A DNA stretch of 48,298 bases from BOG-1184 sp049514575 (GTDB lineage Bacteria; Fibrobacterota; Chitinivibrionia; Chitinivibrionales; Chitinispirillaceae): contig JBEKUX010000020.1 in NCBI GenBank assembly GCA_049514575.1, positions 1-48,298 on the forward strand. The letters are read 5' to 3'. This document shows positions 26,701-33,633 of the stretch, in pieces; the stretch's first letter is position 1; each line of letters starts with the position of its first letter. The translations under genes were made by a program, and so were the position numbers. Below the pieces are notes generated by a model, which saw nothing but the letters and a program-made list of their open reading frames with translations, searched no databases and was not told where the DNA came from.

Positions 26701-26931
26701 AAGTCGAGCGTATACCTCTTCGGCAATTACTGCAGACTGAGCTACCAGCGGTTCTGTTTTATCATAATAGTGTATTGCGAAATGCTCGGTTTCCAGAGTT
26801 TTCCACTTGAGTTCCGGGTGGTTATAGGCCAGGCTCTCGCTGAAACGGCCTGATAACGCCAGCAACACGGCAGCCATACATGCATAGAACTGCATATGCA
26901 TAAATAACGACGTAATAGTTTTCTTTTTCAT
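23770..26931 (-). CDS. Peptidase MA-like / TolB-type propeller / outer-membrane barrel protein
   Basis: 1053 residues from ATG 26931. The signal peptide ends near residue 35. Residues about 40-300 form a gluzincin-type peptidase MA domain: zinc motif HELTH at 135-139 and WFAEGMAQ at 182-189, with Glu185 as the likely third ligand. Residues about 320-600 are TolB/WD-like propeller blades (SPDGCRWGWITS, FSPDGDYVYFVKS, SPSGDELAVIRF, YSMKPDGSDLVRHTS). The rest, to ITAEF-COOH, alternates aromatic strands and ends in Phe, as expected for an outer-membrane barrel. The architecture is known in FCB-type bacteria but its role is not. It is the last gene of a five-gene operon. Protease activity is plausible but untested. 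Confidence 0.85.
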   Translation of the reverse strand: MKKKTITSLFMHMQFYACMAAVLLALSGRFSESLAYNHPELKWKTLETEHFAIHYYDKTEPLVAQSAVIAEEVYARLVELYGKYESGKIDIVLADYDDMSNGFTDWLGGGVEIWAPDMNFPFRSSTTWLRNVITHELTHIVTLRKTSGFQMLDMSTAVGVTRPGFTMQIGKTFPMMKLFPMWFAEGMAQTGSFRCGNDSWDSRRDMILRCAVLDKKELTLSEMGVFSHDLLGNEQVYNQGFSLAMYIENIAGSEEIQRILKNAAGSSIDPIAAFSSPPGSMIGGHDLDYYYRDWRDSVLNSARKVVPAQLTATECVFQRGRLNQRPLISPDGCRWGWITSNNDDSYRTDLVIAKAGSVDPLLVLKHAESSWDFSPDGDYVYFVKSYDPGEHGSYFKELFRCCLKTGSVEQITHNGRIYAVAASPSGDELAVIRFRNGRFTLEVLNLRTLLFDVVGEGTAGNPYIAVDFNPVDRSKMVVEQLVKGFSSLFLFDRTAKTETRISSGTAREESPCWAEDGRIYFSADYDGIFNIYSMKPDGSDLVRHTSVVGGAFEPMIGKGGKRLLFSEYTSSGFRISTADLTGFPYTIVPRPQFSFSPLPSNGVPPVEGEPYHLRMLRATWESSLIFNSVADDSSSVFSADIGCIRYQNDALQRFFFTTGLEITAGIGQSSDTGAFSGRSLGPFFSSALFQVDRFSRRLDSVAQMPQTRCERLKRQLLQPYNNERPLRTRTLNASTDSTGTTTVLEMAPLCGIALNTLAPSIQSVLGMYLIDFIPFLLTSQSQLTWQTSRSTYVGASCLADVVLLKLILPSGGTNSLGYSADSLKYASAGAAFPLWFIWQDNGYYNKDIEHNLNDIWEALVEFTPSFMPGGVESQGNFDYSRVSRGISGQASFFRGFPLTKYSGIPFEVDAGCSWYEFPVNRTLIDTFGIAGNSDLYLRTEAAVAYCFPVFRNINHGRRLFWDGLYGRVGYRLSATANHFFMVQLEKSGDRWGSVLKRNLFTSAPDSGIAVSNTLFATVEINSVSEFMFSGGIQFTLAYDPIKKNSGVYITAEF

Positions 26932-26953
26932 GGTATGAACGGGAAAACCGTTT

Positions 26954-27811
26954 TCAGGGTTTTTCGGATGATGAACTCACCCCTTTCCGCAGATAATCCA
27001 TTATACTCTGCTGAAGAAAGCGGTCTCTTTTCCCGTTATATATTTCAGCCGCCCTGCGAGCACCCCACCGGTTTCCGCTGTAGTACCGCCAGAGCAGTGT
27101 TATATCGGTAAAAATAGCTTCCTCATAATATCCGTACATAATCGAATGAACGGTCATGAAACCGGTTAAACAGGAAATAGCGAGCGCATTGAGCCCGTTG
27201 CGGAAATCACCGGCGTACACCTGGCCCAGACCGGGAAGAAATGTCGACATCCATTGCGCTGCGCGAACCGATTTCCTCGGCTGCGTGGCGGCAAGAGTTG
27301 CTATCGAATCGAAAAATCTCAGTCGTGCGTTGCTCCTGTCGCCATTCTTTTTCACCTGATCCCATTCTCCGGCAAAAACATAGGCAAGACATAAAAAAAA
27401 CCTTGCCCGATCGCGAAGCATCGGATACGAGGAAAATGACTGAACTCGGAGCAGTTCGGCCTGGGCCTGCCCGTAGCTTCCTCCAGCCATGTCAATGATC
27501 GCCTTTTTTATCCTGATGGCATCACGCAGGCTGTCCGTGAGGCTTCCCGATAATACCGATTCGAGGGCTCGTTCGGATTCGCTCAGGTTCCCCTGAGAAC
27601 TGCTGATATCGGCTATGATTATATAGATCGGAACAGCCGGAGAATCCGGGTGGAAAAAAAGATACCGCCGATACTCGGTGACAGCTTCATCGTATGCACC
27701 TGCACTGGTGAGCCGCTCCGCTTCCTGAATCGCGGGATCAACAGCTGCCTGCGGGTAGGCAATAAAAATCGTGAGTGCGACCAGCACGATTTTATAAACG
27801 AGTGAAACCAT
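26954..27811 (-). CDS. TPR protein with C-terminal membrane motif, paralogue 1
   Basis: 285 residues from ATG 27811. An in-frame start at 27910 would overlap the upstream gene by 86 bases and replace the signal sequence with a polar stretch, so it is rejected. The signal or anchor helix is at about 3-22. TPR-like helices follow (about 25-180: AEAERLTSAGAYDEAVTEYRRYL in two parts). The C-terminal region has STFLPGLGQVYAGDFRNGL and hydrophobic helices (about 190-250). The same PG-x-G-x-V-Y/F-A-G motif occurs in the gene upstream, so the two are paralogues. The gap to the upstream gene is 13 bases, and 22 bases separate it from the peptidase-MA gene. Confidence 0.75.
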   Translation of the reverse strand: MVSLVYKIVLVALTIFIAYPQAAVDPAIQEAERLTSAGAYDEAVTEYRRYLFFHPDSPAVPIYIIIADISSSQGNLSESERALESVLSGSLTDSLRDAIRIKKAIIDMAGGSYGQAQAELLRVQSFSSYPMLRDRARFFLCLAYVFAGEWDQVKKNGDRSNARLRFFDSIATLAATQPRKSVRAAQWMSTFLPGLGQVYAGDFRNGLNALAISCLTGFMTVHSIMYGYYEEAIFTDITLLWRYYSGNRWGARRAAEIYNGKRDRFLQQSIMDYLRKGVSSSSEKP

Positions 27812-27824
27812 TATTGGCTTTCCA

Positions 27825-28700
27825 TTACCAGTCGAACCGTACGTTTGCCCGTTCAGCAAGGGCGGCCCTTCGTGACCTGTTGCACAGCACCGCAGCGTTA
27901 ACCGATCCATAAATGTTCCCAGTATAGAAAGCAGTGCCGAGCAGCCCGAACGTGATGCATCTGGCTGAAGCCAAACCGTCCTTCACATACCCTTCATAGG
28001 CCTGCCAAGCCATGATGCCGACAAGGAGAAATGAGTAGGCGCCGTCCCAGCCCCTGCCGGCAAATACCTTTCCGCTGCCGGGCACGAGTGCCGATAATGT
28101 TCCGGCTATCCACGGACTTTTCAACCTGAGCTGCTTTCCATCCCGGCTTATACGGTACAGATACTGGACAATCGAATCTTCCGCTTCCGTGCCCTGACGC
28201 TTCAATGCTTTTTCGGATTCCGCGATGGCATCATCCCACCGGTAGGTTTTAATAAACGCGGCGATATTCATCTGTATCCACCGGTTTTTAAGAACCGGAT
28301 CAATAATCGTCGTTTCCTGGTCGGCCACTACGGCCAGCAAAGAATCGTAACGCTTTTCAGCATAATAGCTGTATGCACCAAGGCATCGTGCTTTCATGGC
28401 AAGCAGAGAATCGGAAGTATCGACCGGTATTTGCGCACAGTACTTCCGTACCAGTGTGGTTTTCGACAGATGCAGACATGCTGTCGCGATGCGGTACAAC
28501 AGGGTATCAGTCAGTTTCGGGTCCCGGCACAAGGCAGCCACCCGGAGATATTCGCCGATTGCCCGTTCGTAGTCTTCCTGTGCATAACAATATGCGGCAA
28601 ATTTCAGAATATTTTCCTTTGTATAATAGCTGTCCTCAGCATGGAGGAGAGTCAGGGGGAAAAGTATCGCGGACGAAATCAGAACGACGACAGCTTTCAT
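27825..28700 (-). CDS. TPR protein with C-terminal membrane motif, paralogue 2
   Basis: 291 residues from ATG 28700, overlapping the YidD-domain gene by four bases. The signal peptide ends near residue 21 (LTLLHA). TPR helices (about 27-185) include KFAAYCYAQEDYERAIGEY. The C-terminal part carries ALVPGSGKVFAGRGWDGAYS and then hydrophobic helices, matching the motif of the next gene. The PGxGxxYxG pattern resembles small membrane domains found beside YidD or TM2-type proteins. The biochemical role is unknown. Translational coupling with yidD suggests a shared pathway at the envelope. Confidence 0.75.
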   Translation of the reverse strand: MKAVVVLISSAILFPLTLLHAEDSYYTKENILKFAAYCYAQEDYERAIGEYLRVAALCRDPKLTDTLLYRIATACLHLSKTTLVRKYCAQIPVDTSDSLLAMKARCLGAYSYYAEKRYDSLLAVVADQETTIIDPVLKNRWIQMNIAAFIKTYRWDDAIAESEKALKRQGTEAEDSIVQYLYRISRDGKQLRLKSPWIAGTLSALVPGSGKVFAGRGWDGAYSFLLVGIMAWQAYEGYVKDGLASARCITFGLLGTAFYTGNIYGSVNAAVLCNRSRRAALAERANVRFDW

Positions 28701-29185
28701 GGGACTCTCTTCACCCTCGTGGCAGACAAAACGCTTTCGGAACGCAGGTCCGGAACCGGGTCTTTCAGCTTTCCACTGGACGCATCGAACTCATAACCAT
28801 ACTGCGCTGCAAAATTATTGCACCGTTGGAGCCGGTCCGACGTCATGAGTACCCCGCGCATAAAACCATAACGCCGCACTGCTTCGCTGCCGAAATGTGA
28901 ACAACTGGGGTTGAACAGACAGACATTATACTGCTGGGAAGAAACGAATTTCTGGTAGCACCGGATCATGAAATGGGCAAACATGCGGAGTTCCGATACC
29001 TCGAATGGCGGCAGCAGAGCTCCATCGGAGTCGCCGGACGTGTTGCCTGAAAGGGTGAACGTGGAACAGATCAGCGCTATTTCTTCTGCTTCCCCGAATG
29101 CAGGTGCCTCTGCTGTTGCTGAGGACGGCAGGAAAAACAATAGTACGGCGGCATACACAAGCAGAATTCTGTATCGCGCTACCAT
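28697..29185 (-). CDS. YidD-domain protein with N-terminal signal peptide
   Basis: 162 residues. Residues about 66-125 match YidD (membrane protein insertion efficiency factor): MIRCYQKFVSSQQ, FNPSCSHFGSEAVRRYG and DRLQRCN, with the three conserved cysteines of the PSCS/RC core region. Ordinary YidD is about 70-90 residues, cytoplasmic and encoded next to rnpA/yidC. This one has a signal peptide (about 5-26, VYAAVLLFFLPSSATA) and a 40-residue linker, which would place the domain in the periplasm. It overlaps the LolA-like gene by seven bases and the TPR gene by four, so it is an integral part of this operon. Confidence 0.85.
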   Translation of the reverse strand: MVARYRILLVYAAVLLFFLPSSATAEAPAFGEAEEIALICSTFTLSGNTSGDSDGALLPPFEVSELRMFAHFMIRCYQKFVSSQQYNVCLFNPSCSHFGSEAVRRYGFMRGVLMTSDRLQRCNNFAAQYGYEFDASSGKLKDPVPDLRSESVLSATRVKRVP

Positions 29186-29907
29186 TCGACCACCCGTACC
29201 GGCACATCGGCGGGAATTTTAAAATCACGGACATCGCCCGGTACTGTATCCCGGATTTTCACACCATGAAACGTAACGTCTTCCAGCATGGTATCGGCAT
29301 TATTAATGGTTACTGTTTTGATCCGCAACGGTACATGGTGATGGGCGATAATGGTATCGCATGAAAACTGCATCTGCGAAAGAAGTTTTTCCTTCTTGTC
29401 ATACGTGCCGACGCTGATGGGCACATCATTACAATAAACCATTTCAAAGAAACCGTGGAATCGTGAGGATTTGTCTTCCGGGACCAATCGTGTACGCAGA
29501 GTATCCTTGTTTTTCGTCGACGCCAAGATCCGTAGATGCATGAGTGGAAATGCTTTATCACCCTGGAAAAAACCGATAAAGGTCTGAAAAAAAGGCAGAA
29601 AAGTTATGTTTTTCCGGCGGATCTGCACGCCGGCGCGCTCTCCGGGATTGTAAATCAACGTTGAAAACGAATCAATAAGTATATACTGTACGATCGGGAA
29701 ACCGATCTTTACCACTTTTCTGCCTTCGAAAGAATATATGGCACCATGAACCGTATCGCTGCGCGAATGTTTCATTTCGATTTTAGTAAAATCGACACTC
29801 ACCTCGCTCCGGATTTCACCGCCAGACGCCGTTGGCACCAACAGGGCAATACATAAGACTATTATGCATAGTGATGTTCCTATAGGGTACATTTTTGAAA
29901 ATGCCAA
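29179..29907 (-). CDS. LolA-like periplasmic protein
   Basis: 242 residues from TTG 29907, which follows AGGGGA at normal spacing. An in-frame ATG at 29892 is the alternative. The signal peptide ends near residue 29 (VPTASGG). The mature part resembles the LolA/LolB/MucB fold: repeating strands such as SVDFTKIEMKHSRSD, GAIYSFEGRKVVKIGFP and ILIDSFSTLIYNPGERAGV, where the I-D-x-x-x-x-x-Y-N-P turn is typical of LolA-like hits. It may bind a lipid or lipoprotein. It is the first gene of the operon, so all five products could act together at the outer membrane. The family call is by pattern only. Confidence 0.65.
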   Translation of the reverse strand: MAFSKMYPIGTSLCIIVLCIALLVPTASGGEIRSEVSVDFTKIEMKHSRSDTVHGAIYSFEGRKVVKIGFPIVQYILIDSFSTLIYNPGERAGVQIRRKNITFLPFFQTFIGFFQGDKAFPLMHLRILASTKNKDTLRTRLVPEDKSSRFHGFFEMVYCNDVPISVGTYDKKEKLLSQMQFSCDTIIAHHHVPLRIKTVTINNADTMLEDVTFHGVKIRDTVPGDVRDFKIPADVPVRVVEW

Positions 29908-29931
29908 TGTGCATTCCCCTTTAAAACAATT

Positions 29932-29956
29932 CGCGTCGGTGTTTTACACCAACGCG
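29932..29956 (-). terminator. Intrinsic terminator of the repeat-rich secreted protein gene
   Basis: CGCGTCGGTGT (29932-29942) and ACACCAACGCG (29946-29956) form an 11-bp stem with one mismatch and a three-base loop. On the minus strand it is followed by AATTGTTTT. It lies 34 bases after the stop at 29990 and just upstream of the LolA-like gene, so the two units are probably separate. Confidence 0.6.
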
Positions 29957-29989
29957 ATAGAGTAACTGCGGACAATTATAAATTCTTCT

Positions 29990-30679
29990 TTACTGAGAAG
30001 TTTTAAACACATTATTACCACTAGAGAGATTAATTATGATATTGATTAAAGCAGCCATGGCACACCCAACGGATGCCCATGTTGCATTTTTCCATTTGCC
30101 TTTTGATTTATATGCTTCTGTATAGCCTGCTATATAATAGCTTGATTTTCCCATTAATGCAGTTTCCGGAGGATTAGGAGGCGCAAGAAGCGATAGGCCG
30201 ATCCCTGCGACTCCGATGCACAAACATAGATAGGTTCCAGCCAACCCGGCAAAAATCCACGCAGGACTGCCTTTAGCCTCGAACGCTCCATCTGTTTTCC
30301 CGCGCAAATACTCATCGAAACCAACACTGCCCTGACCAATTTTAGCAGCAACTGGAGGTTTTGTTTGCGCCTCTGGTGCCGCGATTGGCTGAGGTGTCGC
30401 TGTTGCCTGTGGTACCACGGTTGTCGGAGGCGTTGCTGTTGTTTGTGGTGCCGCAGTCGTCGGAGGCGTTGCTGTTGTCTGTGGTGCCGCAGTCGTCGGA
30501 GGCGTTGCAGTTGTCTGTGGTGCCGCAGTTGTCGGAGGTGTTGCAGTTGCAGTAGTCTGGGGACTTTTGGATACTTTTGTAGAATCCTGGGCAAAAACCG
30601 ATCCTGTTGAAACGCTTAAAAAACATACGGTAGTTACACAACAGACTAGCTTTTGAACCCAGCTGTCACGTTTTATCAT
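29990..30679 (-). CDS. Secreted or membrane protein with 12-residue Thr/Pro/Ala repeats
   Basis: 229 residues from ATG 30679 with GAGGAGGTG upstream. The signal peptide ends near residue 30 (SVFA). Residues about 43-95 are about four copies of TTATPPTTAAPQ, an extended low-complexity linker like those that cross the periplasm or cell wall. The C-terminal half has hydrophobic segments (around 145-165 and 200-220) and a YYIAGYTEAYKSKGK motif before the last, a pattern seen in small two-helix envelope proteins beside PEGA or TPR proteins. The function is not known. It has its own promoter and terminator. Confidence 0.7.
   Translation of the reverse strand: MIKRDSWVQKLVCCVTTVCFLSVSTGSVFAQDSTKVSKSPQTTATATPPTTAAPQTTATPPTTAAPQTTATPPTTAAPQTTATPPTTVVPQATATPQPIAAPEAQTKPPVAAKIGQGSVGFDEYLRGKTDGAFEAKGSPAWIFAGLAGTYLCLCIGVAGIGLSLLAPPNPPETALMGKSSYYIAGYTEAYKSKGKWKNATWASVGCAMAALINIIINLSSGNNVFKTSQ
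30387..30550. repeat. 36-bp tandem repeats inside the secreted protein gene
   Basis: Three near-identical 36-base units start at 30423, 30459 and 30495 (each GTCGGAGGCGTTGC...), with degenerate copies on both sides. Being a multiple of three, unit gain or loss keeps the frame and changes linker length. Units differ at few positions, mostly synonymous, which indicates recent expansion. Confidence 0.85.
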
Positions 30680-30727
30680 AACACCTCCTCTACCTTGTTA
30701 AGATGTGTGTCCTTAACTGAAGGTATA

Positions 30728-30756
30728 ATTTAAAGCATTTAGAACACCTCTGTCAA
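30728..30756 (-). promoter_or_regulatory. Candidate sigma-70 promoter of the repeat-rich protein gene
   Basis: On the minus strand a perfect TTGACA (30756-30751) is followed after 17 bases by TTAAAT (30733-30728, four of six matches). The start codon is about 50 bases downstream. It is placed correctly between the ABC permease gene and this gene. Confidence 0.55.
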
Positions 30757-30832
30757 GAAATAAATTCAATGCCTTACCTAAATGACTATTTTCTGCGGTT
30801 CATAGGGGCAATATTGTTTCCATCAACCCTGC

Positions 30833-31840
30833 TCAGCCTATGATATCTTTTGTCCCTCCCTTGCCGAACAGGAGCCATAGAAAAAACGGCCCGCCGATGA
30901 GTGCAGTCAGAACGCCGACCGGCAGTTCAGCGGGCGCGATGATGGTGCGGCCAATTGTGTCGGCAATAACAAGGAGGGTTCCTCCGAGGAAAATGCACGC
31001 CGGCCCAAGTAAAAGATGTTTCGATGAAACAAATCTCCGGCCGATATGCGGTACCATAAGGCCGATAAATCCCACCGGTCCGCAGGCCGCAACAATCCCT
31101 GCGATAAGCAGCGTTGAAGCTACCAATAGCCATTGAGTTGTTGCAACGACGTTAATGCCGCGGCTCTTTGCCAGATCCTCACCTGCACAGAGCTGGTCGA
31201 GGCGAGGCAATTGAAGGACGATCAGCACGACACCGATAAACCAGAATGACAGTAAAGGGACAAGGGTGCTGAAACTTGCGACCTGAATCCCTCCCATGAG
31301 CCATCGGACAATCTGAAAAGAATCCCTGAGGCTGCTCATATACTGGAAAAACATCATTAAACTTGAAAAAAGAAAACTTACGGCAATTCCCGCAAGAAGC
31401 ATGGTAAGACTTGAGGATGTCTTCCTGAGGGATGTTATGGCTGAAACACACGCCATGGCGGAAACGGCACCAAGAAACGCTCCGATGGAAATGAAGGGAA
31501 TGCCGAGGAACGAACCGGTGATTCCGGCAAGCATTGTTACCACGGCGCCGCAGGAGGCGCCGCTTGCCGTGCCAAGAGTAAAAGGATCAGCCAGAGGGTT
31601 GCGGAACATTGCCTGGAAAACCATCCCGCACAGGGCAAGGCCAGAACCCGCGAGAAATGCGGTCAGGACGCGAGGCACGCGGAGCCGCCAGAATATCTCA
31701 TGATTCAATGATCCGGAAACAATCATAGATGGAGTAAGAAATTTCATCCCGGCAAAAGCTGCGCCTCCAATTATGATAACCGCCAATAGTCCCGTAAGCG
31801 TGACTATGACAATACTGGATCTGTTATGAATCGTTTTCAA
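30833..31840 (-). CDS. FecCD-family ABC importer permease (iron-siderophore or cobalamin type)
   Basis: 335 residues, the usual length. It is the inner-membrane channel of an importer for iron chelates, heme or vitamin B12. Family marks are LRVPRVLTAFLAGSGLALCGMVFQAMFRNPLADPFTLG near the first third (in parts), GVLTALIGGPFF near the C-terminus, and about ten hydrophobic helices. It starts four bases inside the end of the ATPase gene. There is no substrate-binding protein or TonB receptor gene next to it, so the substrate cannot be told. No cobalamin riboswitch was seen upstream of the pair. Confidence 0.93.
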   Translation of the reverse strand: MKTIHNRSSIVIVTLTGLLAVIIIGGAAFAGMKFLTPSMIVSGSLNHEIFWRLRVPRVLTAFLAGSGLALCGMVFQAMFRNPLADPFTLGTASGASCGAVVTMLAGITGSFLGIPFISIGAFLGAVSAMACVSAITSLRKTSSSLTMLLAGIAVSFLFSSLMMFFQYMSSLRDSFQIVRWLMGGIQVASFSTLVPLLSFWFIGVVLIVLQLPRLDQLCAGEDLAKSRGINVVATTQWLLVASTLLIAGIVAACGPVGFIGLMVPHIGRRFVSSKHLLLGPACIFLGGTLLVIADTIGRTIIAPAELPVGVLTALIGGPFFLWLLFGKGGTKDIIG

Positions 31841-32631
31841 GAAATCCTTTCCGGCAAATAATATCTTGTATTATCATTGTTATTCTTTATTTCTGAAAAT
31901 GTTATAGAATAGACTTCAAGTAATAATTTAATGGCATTTTCTTTAAAAAAATCGCTCGTTCCTATAAAAAACGGCTTCCCGTTTCCCAATGCACAAATAT
32001 GCGAACACCGGTTAAGTGCCAGATTAACGTCATGGGTTACCGTGACCATGGTCACCGCAAATTCATCATGGATGCGATCGAGTGAACGCTGCATCATCGC
32101 CTGATGAAGCGGATCCAGAAAAGCCATGGGCTCGTCAAGCAGGAGAATTGCGGTTTTCTGCGCAACCGCAGCGGCCAGAAAAACCCGTTGCAACTCGCCG
32201 CCGCTGAGCGTATGCAATGAACGGTCGGCAAGCAGGTCAGTATCGGTAAGCCGGAGAACCGCCTCAACGATTTCTCTGTCCTGTTTTCCCGGAAGAGCAA
32301 AAAAACCCTGATAGGGAAAGCGCCCGAGCATAACAAATTCCCTGACCGAATACGGCGGCAACGTACGATTGCCTGCCTGGGGAACGTACGCGATCAGTTT
32401 TGCCAGTTCTTTTGAGCGATAGGATGTTACCGGTTTTCCATGAATTGAAACGAAACCGCCGCAGGCTGGCAATAGACCGCCGATACATTTCAATAATGTC
32501 GACTTGCCGCTGCCGTTTTTACCGATAATTGCCCACGTCTCTTTTTCCTGAACGTCAAAAGAAACATCATTGAGCACAGTAACATTTTCACTGTAGCGGA
32601 ATGAGATGGAACTGACGTTGATCGCCGACAT
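31837..32631 (-). CDS. FecE/BtuD-type ABC importer ATPase
   Basis: 264 residues from ATG 32631. A TTG 33 bases earlier is in frame, but neither has a clear ribosome site and the ATG fits the family N-terminus (SAINVSSISFRYSENVTVL). Walker A GKNGSGKST, Q-loop YVPQAG, signature LSGGELQR, Walker B ILLLDEPMAFLD and H-loop VTHDVNLA are all intact. It drives the permease encoded next, with which it overlaps by four bases. It follows the AEC transporter gene by 45 bases in the same minus-strand run. Confidence 0.93.
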   Translation of the reverse strand: MSAINVSSISFRYSENVTVLNDVSFDVQEKETWAIIGKNGSGKSTLLKCIGGLLPACGGFVSIHGKPVTSYRSKELAKLIAYVPQAGNRTLPPYSVREFVMLGRFPYQGFFALPGKQDREIVEAVLRLTDTDLLADRSLHTLSGGELQRVFLAAAVAQKTAILLLDEPMAFLDPLHQAMMQRSLDRIHDEFAVTMVTVTHDVNLALNRCSHICALGNGKPFFIGTSDFFKENAIKLLLEVYSITFSEIKNNNDNTRYYLPERIS

Positions 32632-32676
32632 ATCGCTGAAAATTAGGTGGTGACGGATCGGCAAAGCAAGGTCGAT

Positions 32677-33612
32677 TTACCGGAAAAGAAGCCAGAGCGC
32701 AAACGGTATTGTCACAATTGAGGCCAGGGTGGTGACAAGCGACGAACTGGACGCATAATCCGGTTCACCGCCGAAAATACGGGTGTATATTACCGATGAA
32801 ACCGCCAGGGGCATAAGAGCAATAATTACTGCAATCGCATAAACATCTGGCGGCAGCTGCATAAGCCGTAGGATCAAAATAGCGCATGCAGGAAGGATTA
32901 ATAACCTCACTATGGTAATGTAAACAACCTGCCACGTAATCCGCCACACTGCCGGCTTGAACATCGAAGCGCCTGAAAGCACCAGCATCATCGGCACGGA
33001 AGCCGATCCTGCACTCGCCAGGATATGGCTCGCAACGCGTGGAATAAAGCTGCTCCAGCCGAACCATGACACGAAAATAGCCGCCACTGTGGCTAAAAGG
33101 GTGGGTGTCAGCAGATTACGCACCATCTGCTTCACGTTGGTGCTGCCCAGAACACCGACGCCTATTGTCCAGGTCGCTATGGTGGAACCAAGTGTCAGGA
33201 AAAACAGGTTCGCAAGCATGACCTTGCCGCCCCAGAGGTTCTGAACGATCACAATCGGCAGAAAACCGTAATTGTTGACCGCGCAGAAATAAAGGAATGT
33301 CCTCTCCATGTTCTTGTTTTTGGTCCTCAACCCGTACCTGAGCCCTAACCCCAGCAATGCGCCGCCTATCGCTATACCCAAACCGATGAGCGGCAAAACC
33401 CACAGTTCATTGCGCCTTCCGGTCTGGAACCCGGCAGTGATTGATGAAAAGATAAATGCAGGATACAGGAAATCGAGCACCAGCCTTGACCACCGGTCAA
33501 TTTCCTGGTCTTCGATATAATGGAAATAACGGCTCACGGCGCCGATAGACAGAAGCCCGAAAATCTCCGCTATTGAAAGAATGATGAGAAACGTTAGATT
33601 AGTTGCGTGCAT
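32677..33612 (-). CDS. AEC-family transporter (auxin efflux carrier / malate permease type)
   Basis: 311 residues with about ten TM helices arranged as two halves. The family pattern is visible: N-terminal helix, DFLYPAFIFSSI early, YGFLPIVIVQNLWGG in the middle, LLTPTLLATVAAIFVSW, and SASVPMMLVLSGASM in the second half. Bacterial AEC proteins carry small organic acids such as malate or other dicarboxylates, but the substrate is not readable. It starts 21 bases after the folC stop, so it is likely co-transcribed with it. Confidence 0.85.
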   Translation of the reverse strand: MHATNLTFLIILSIAEIFGLLSIGAVSRYFHYIEDQEIDRWSRLVLDFLYPAFIFSSITAGFQTGRRNELWVLPLIGLGIAIGGALLGLGLRYGLRTKNKNMERTFLYFCAVNNYGFLPIVIVQNLWGGKVMLANLFFLTLGSTIATWTIGVGVLGSTNVKQMVRNLLTPTLLATVAAIFVSWFGWSSFIPRVASHILASAGSASVPMMLVLSGASMFKPAVWRITWQVVYITIVRLLILPACAILILRLMQLPPDVYAIAVIIALMPLAVSSVIYTRIFGGEPDYASSSSLVTTLASIVTIPFALWLLFR

Positions 33613-33633
33613 AAAGATGACGATACAAAATAA

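Noticed and set aside
27812..27910. Longer N-terminus for TPR paralogue 1
   Set aside because: It would overlap the upstream gene by 86 bases and put a polar stretch before the signal helix.
30361..30610. Plus-strand open frames rich in Val/Pro/Leu or Cys/Arg
   Set aside because: They are shadows of the 36-bp tandem repeat in the minus-strand gene; the repeat keeps all frames open.
32632..32676. Cobalamin riboswitch before the ABC importer genes
   Set aside because: The gap is only 45 bases and lacks the conserved B12-box, so there is no room for one.
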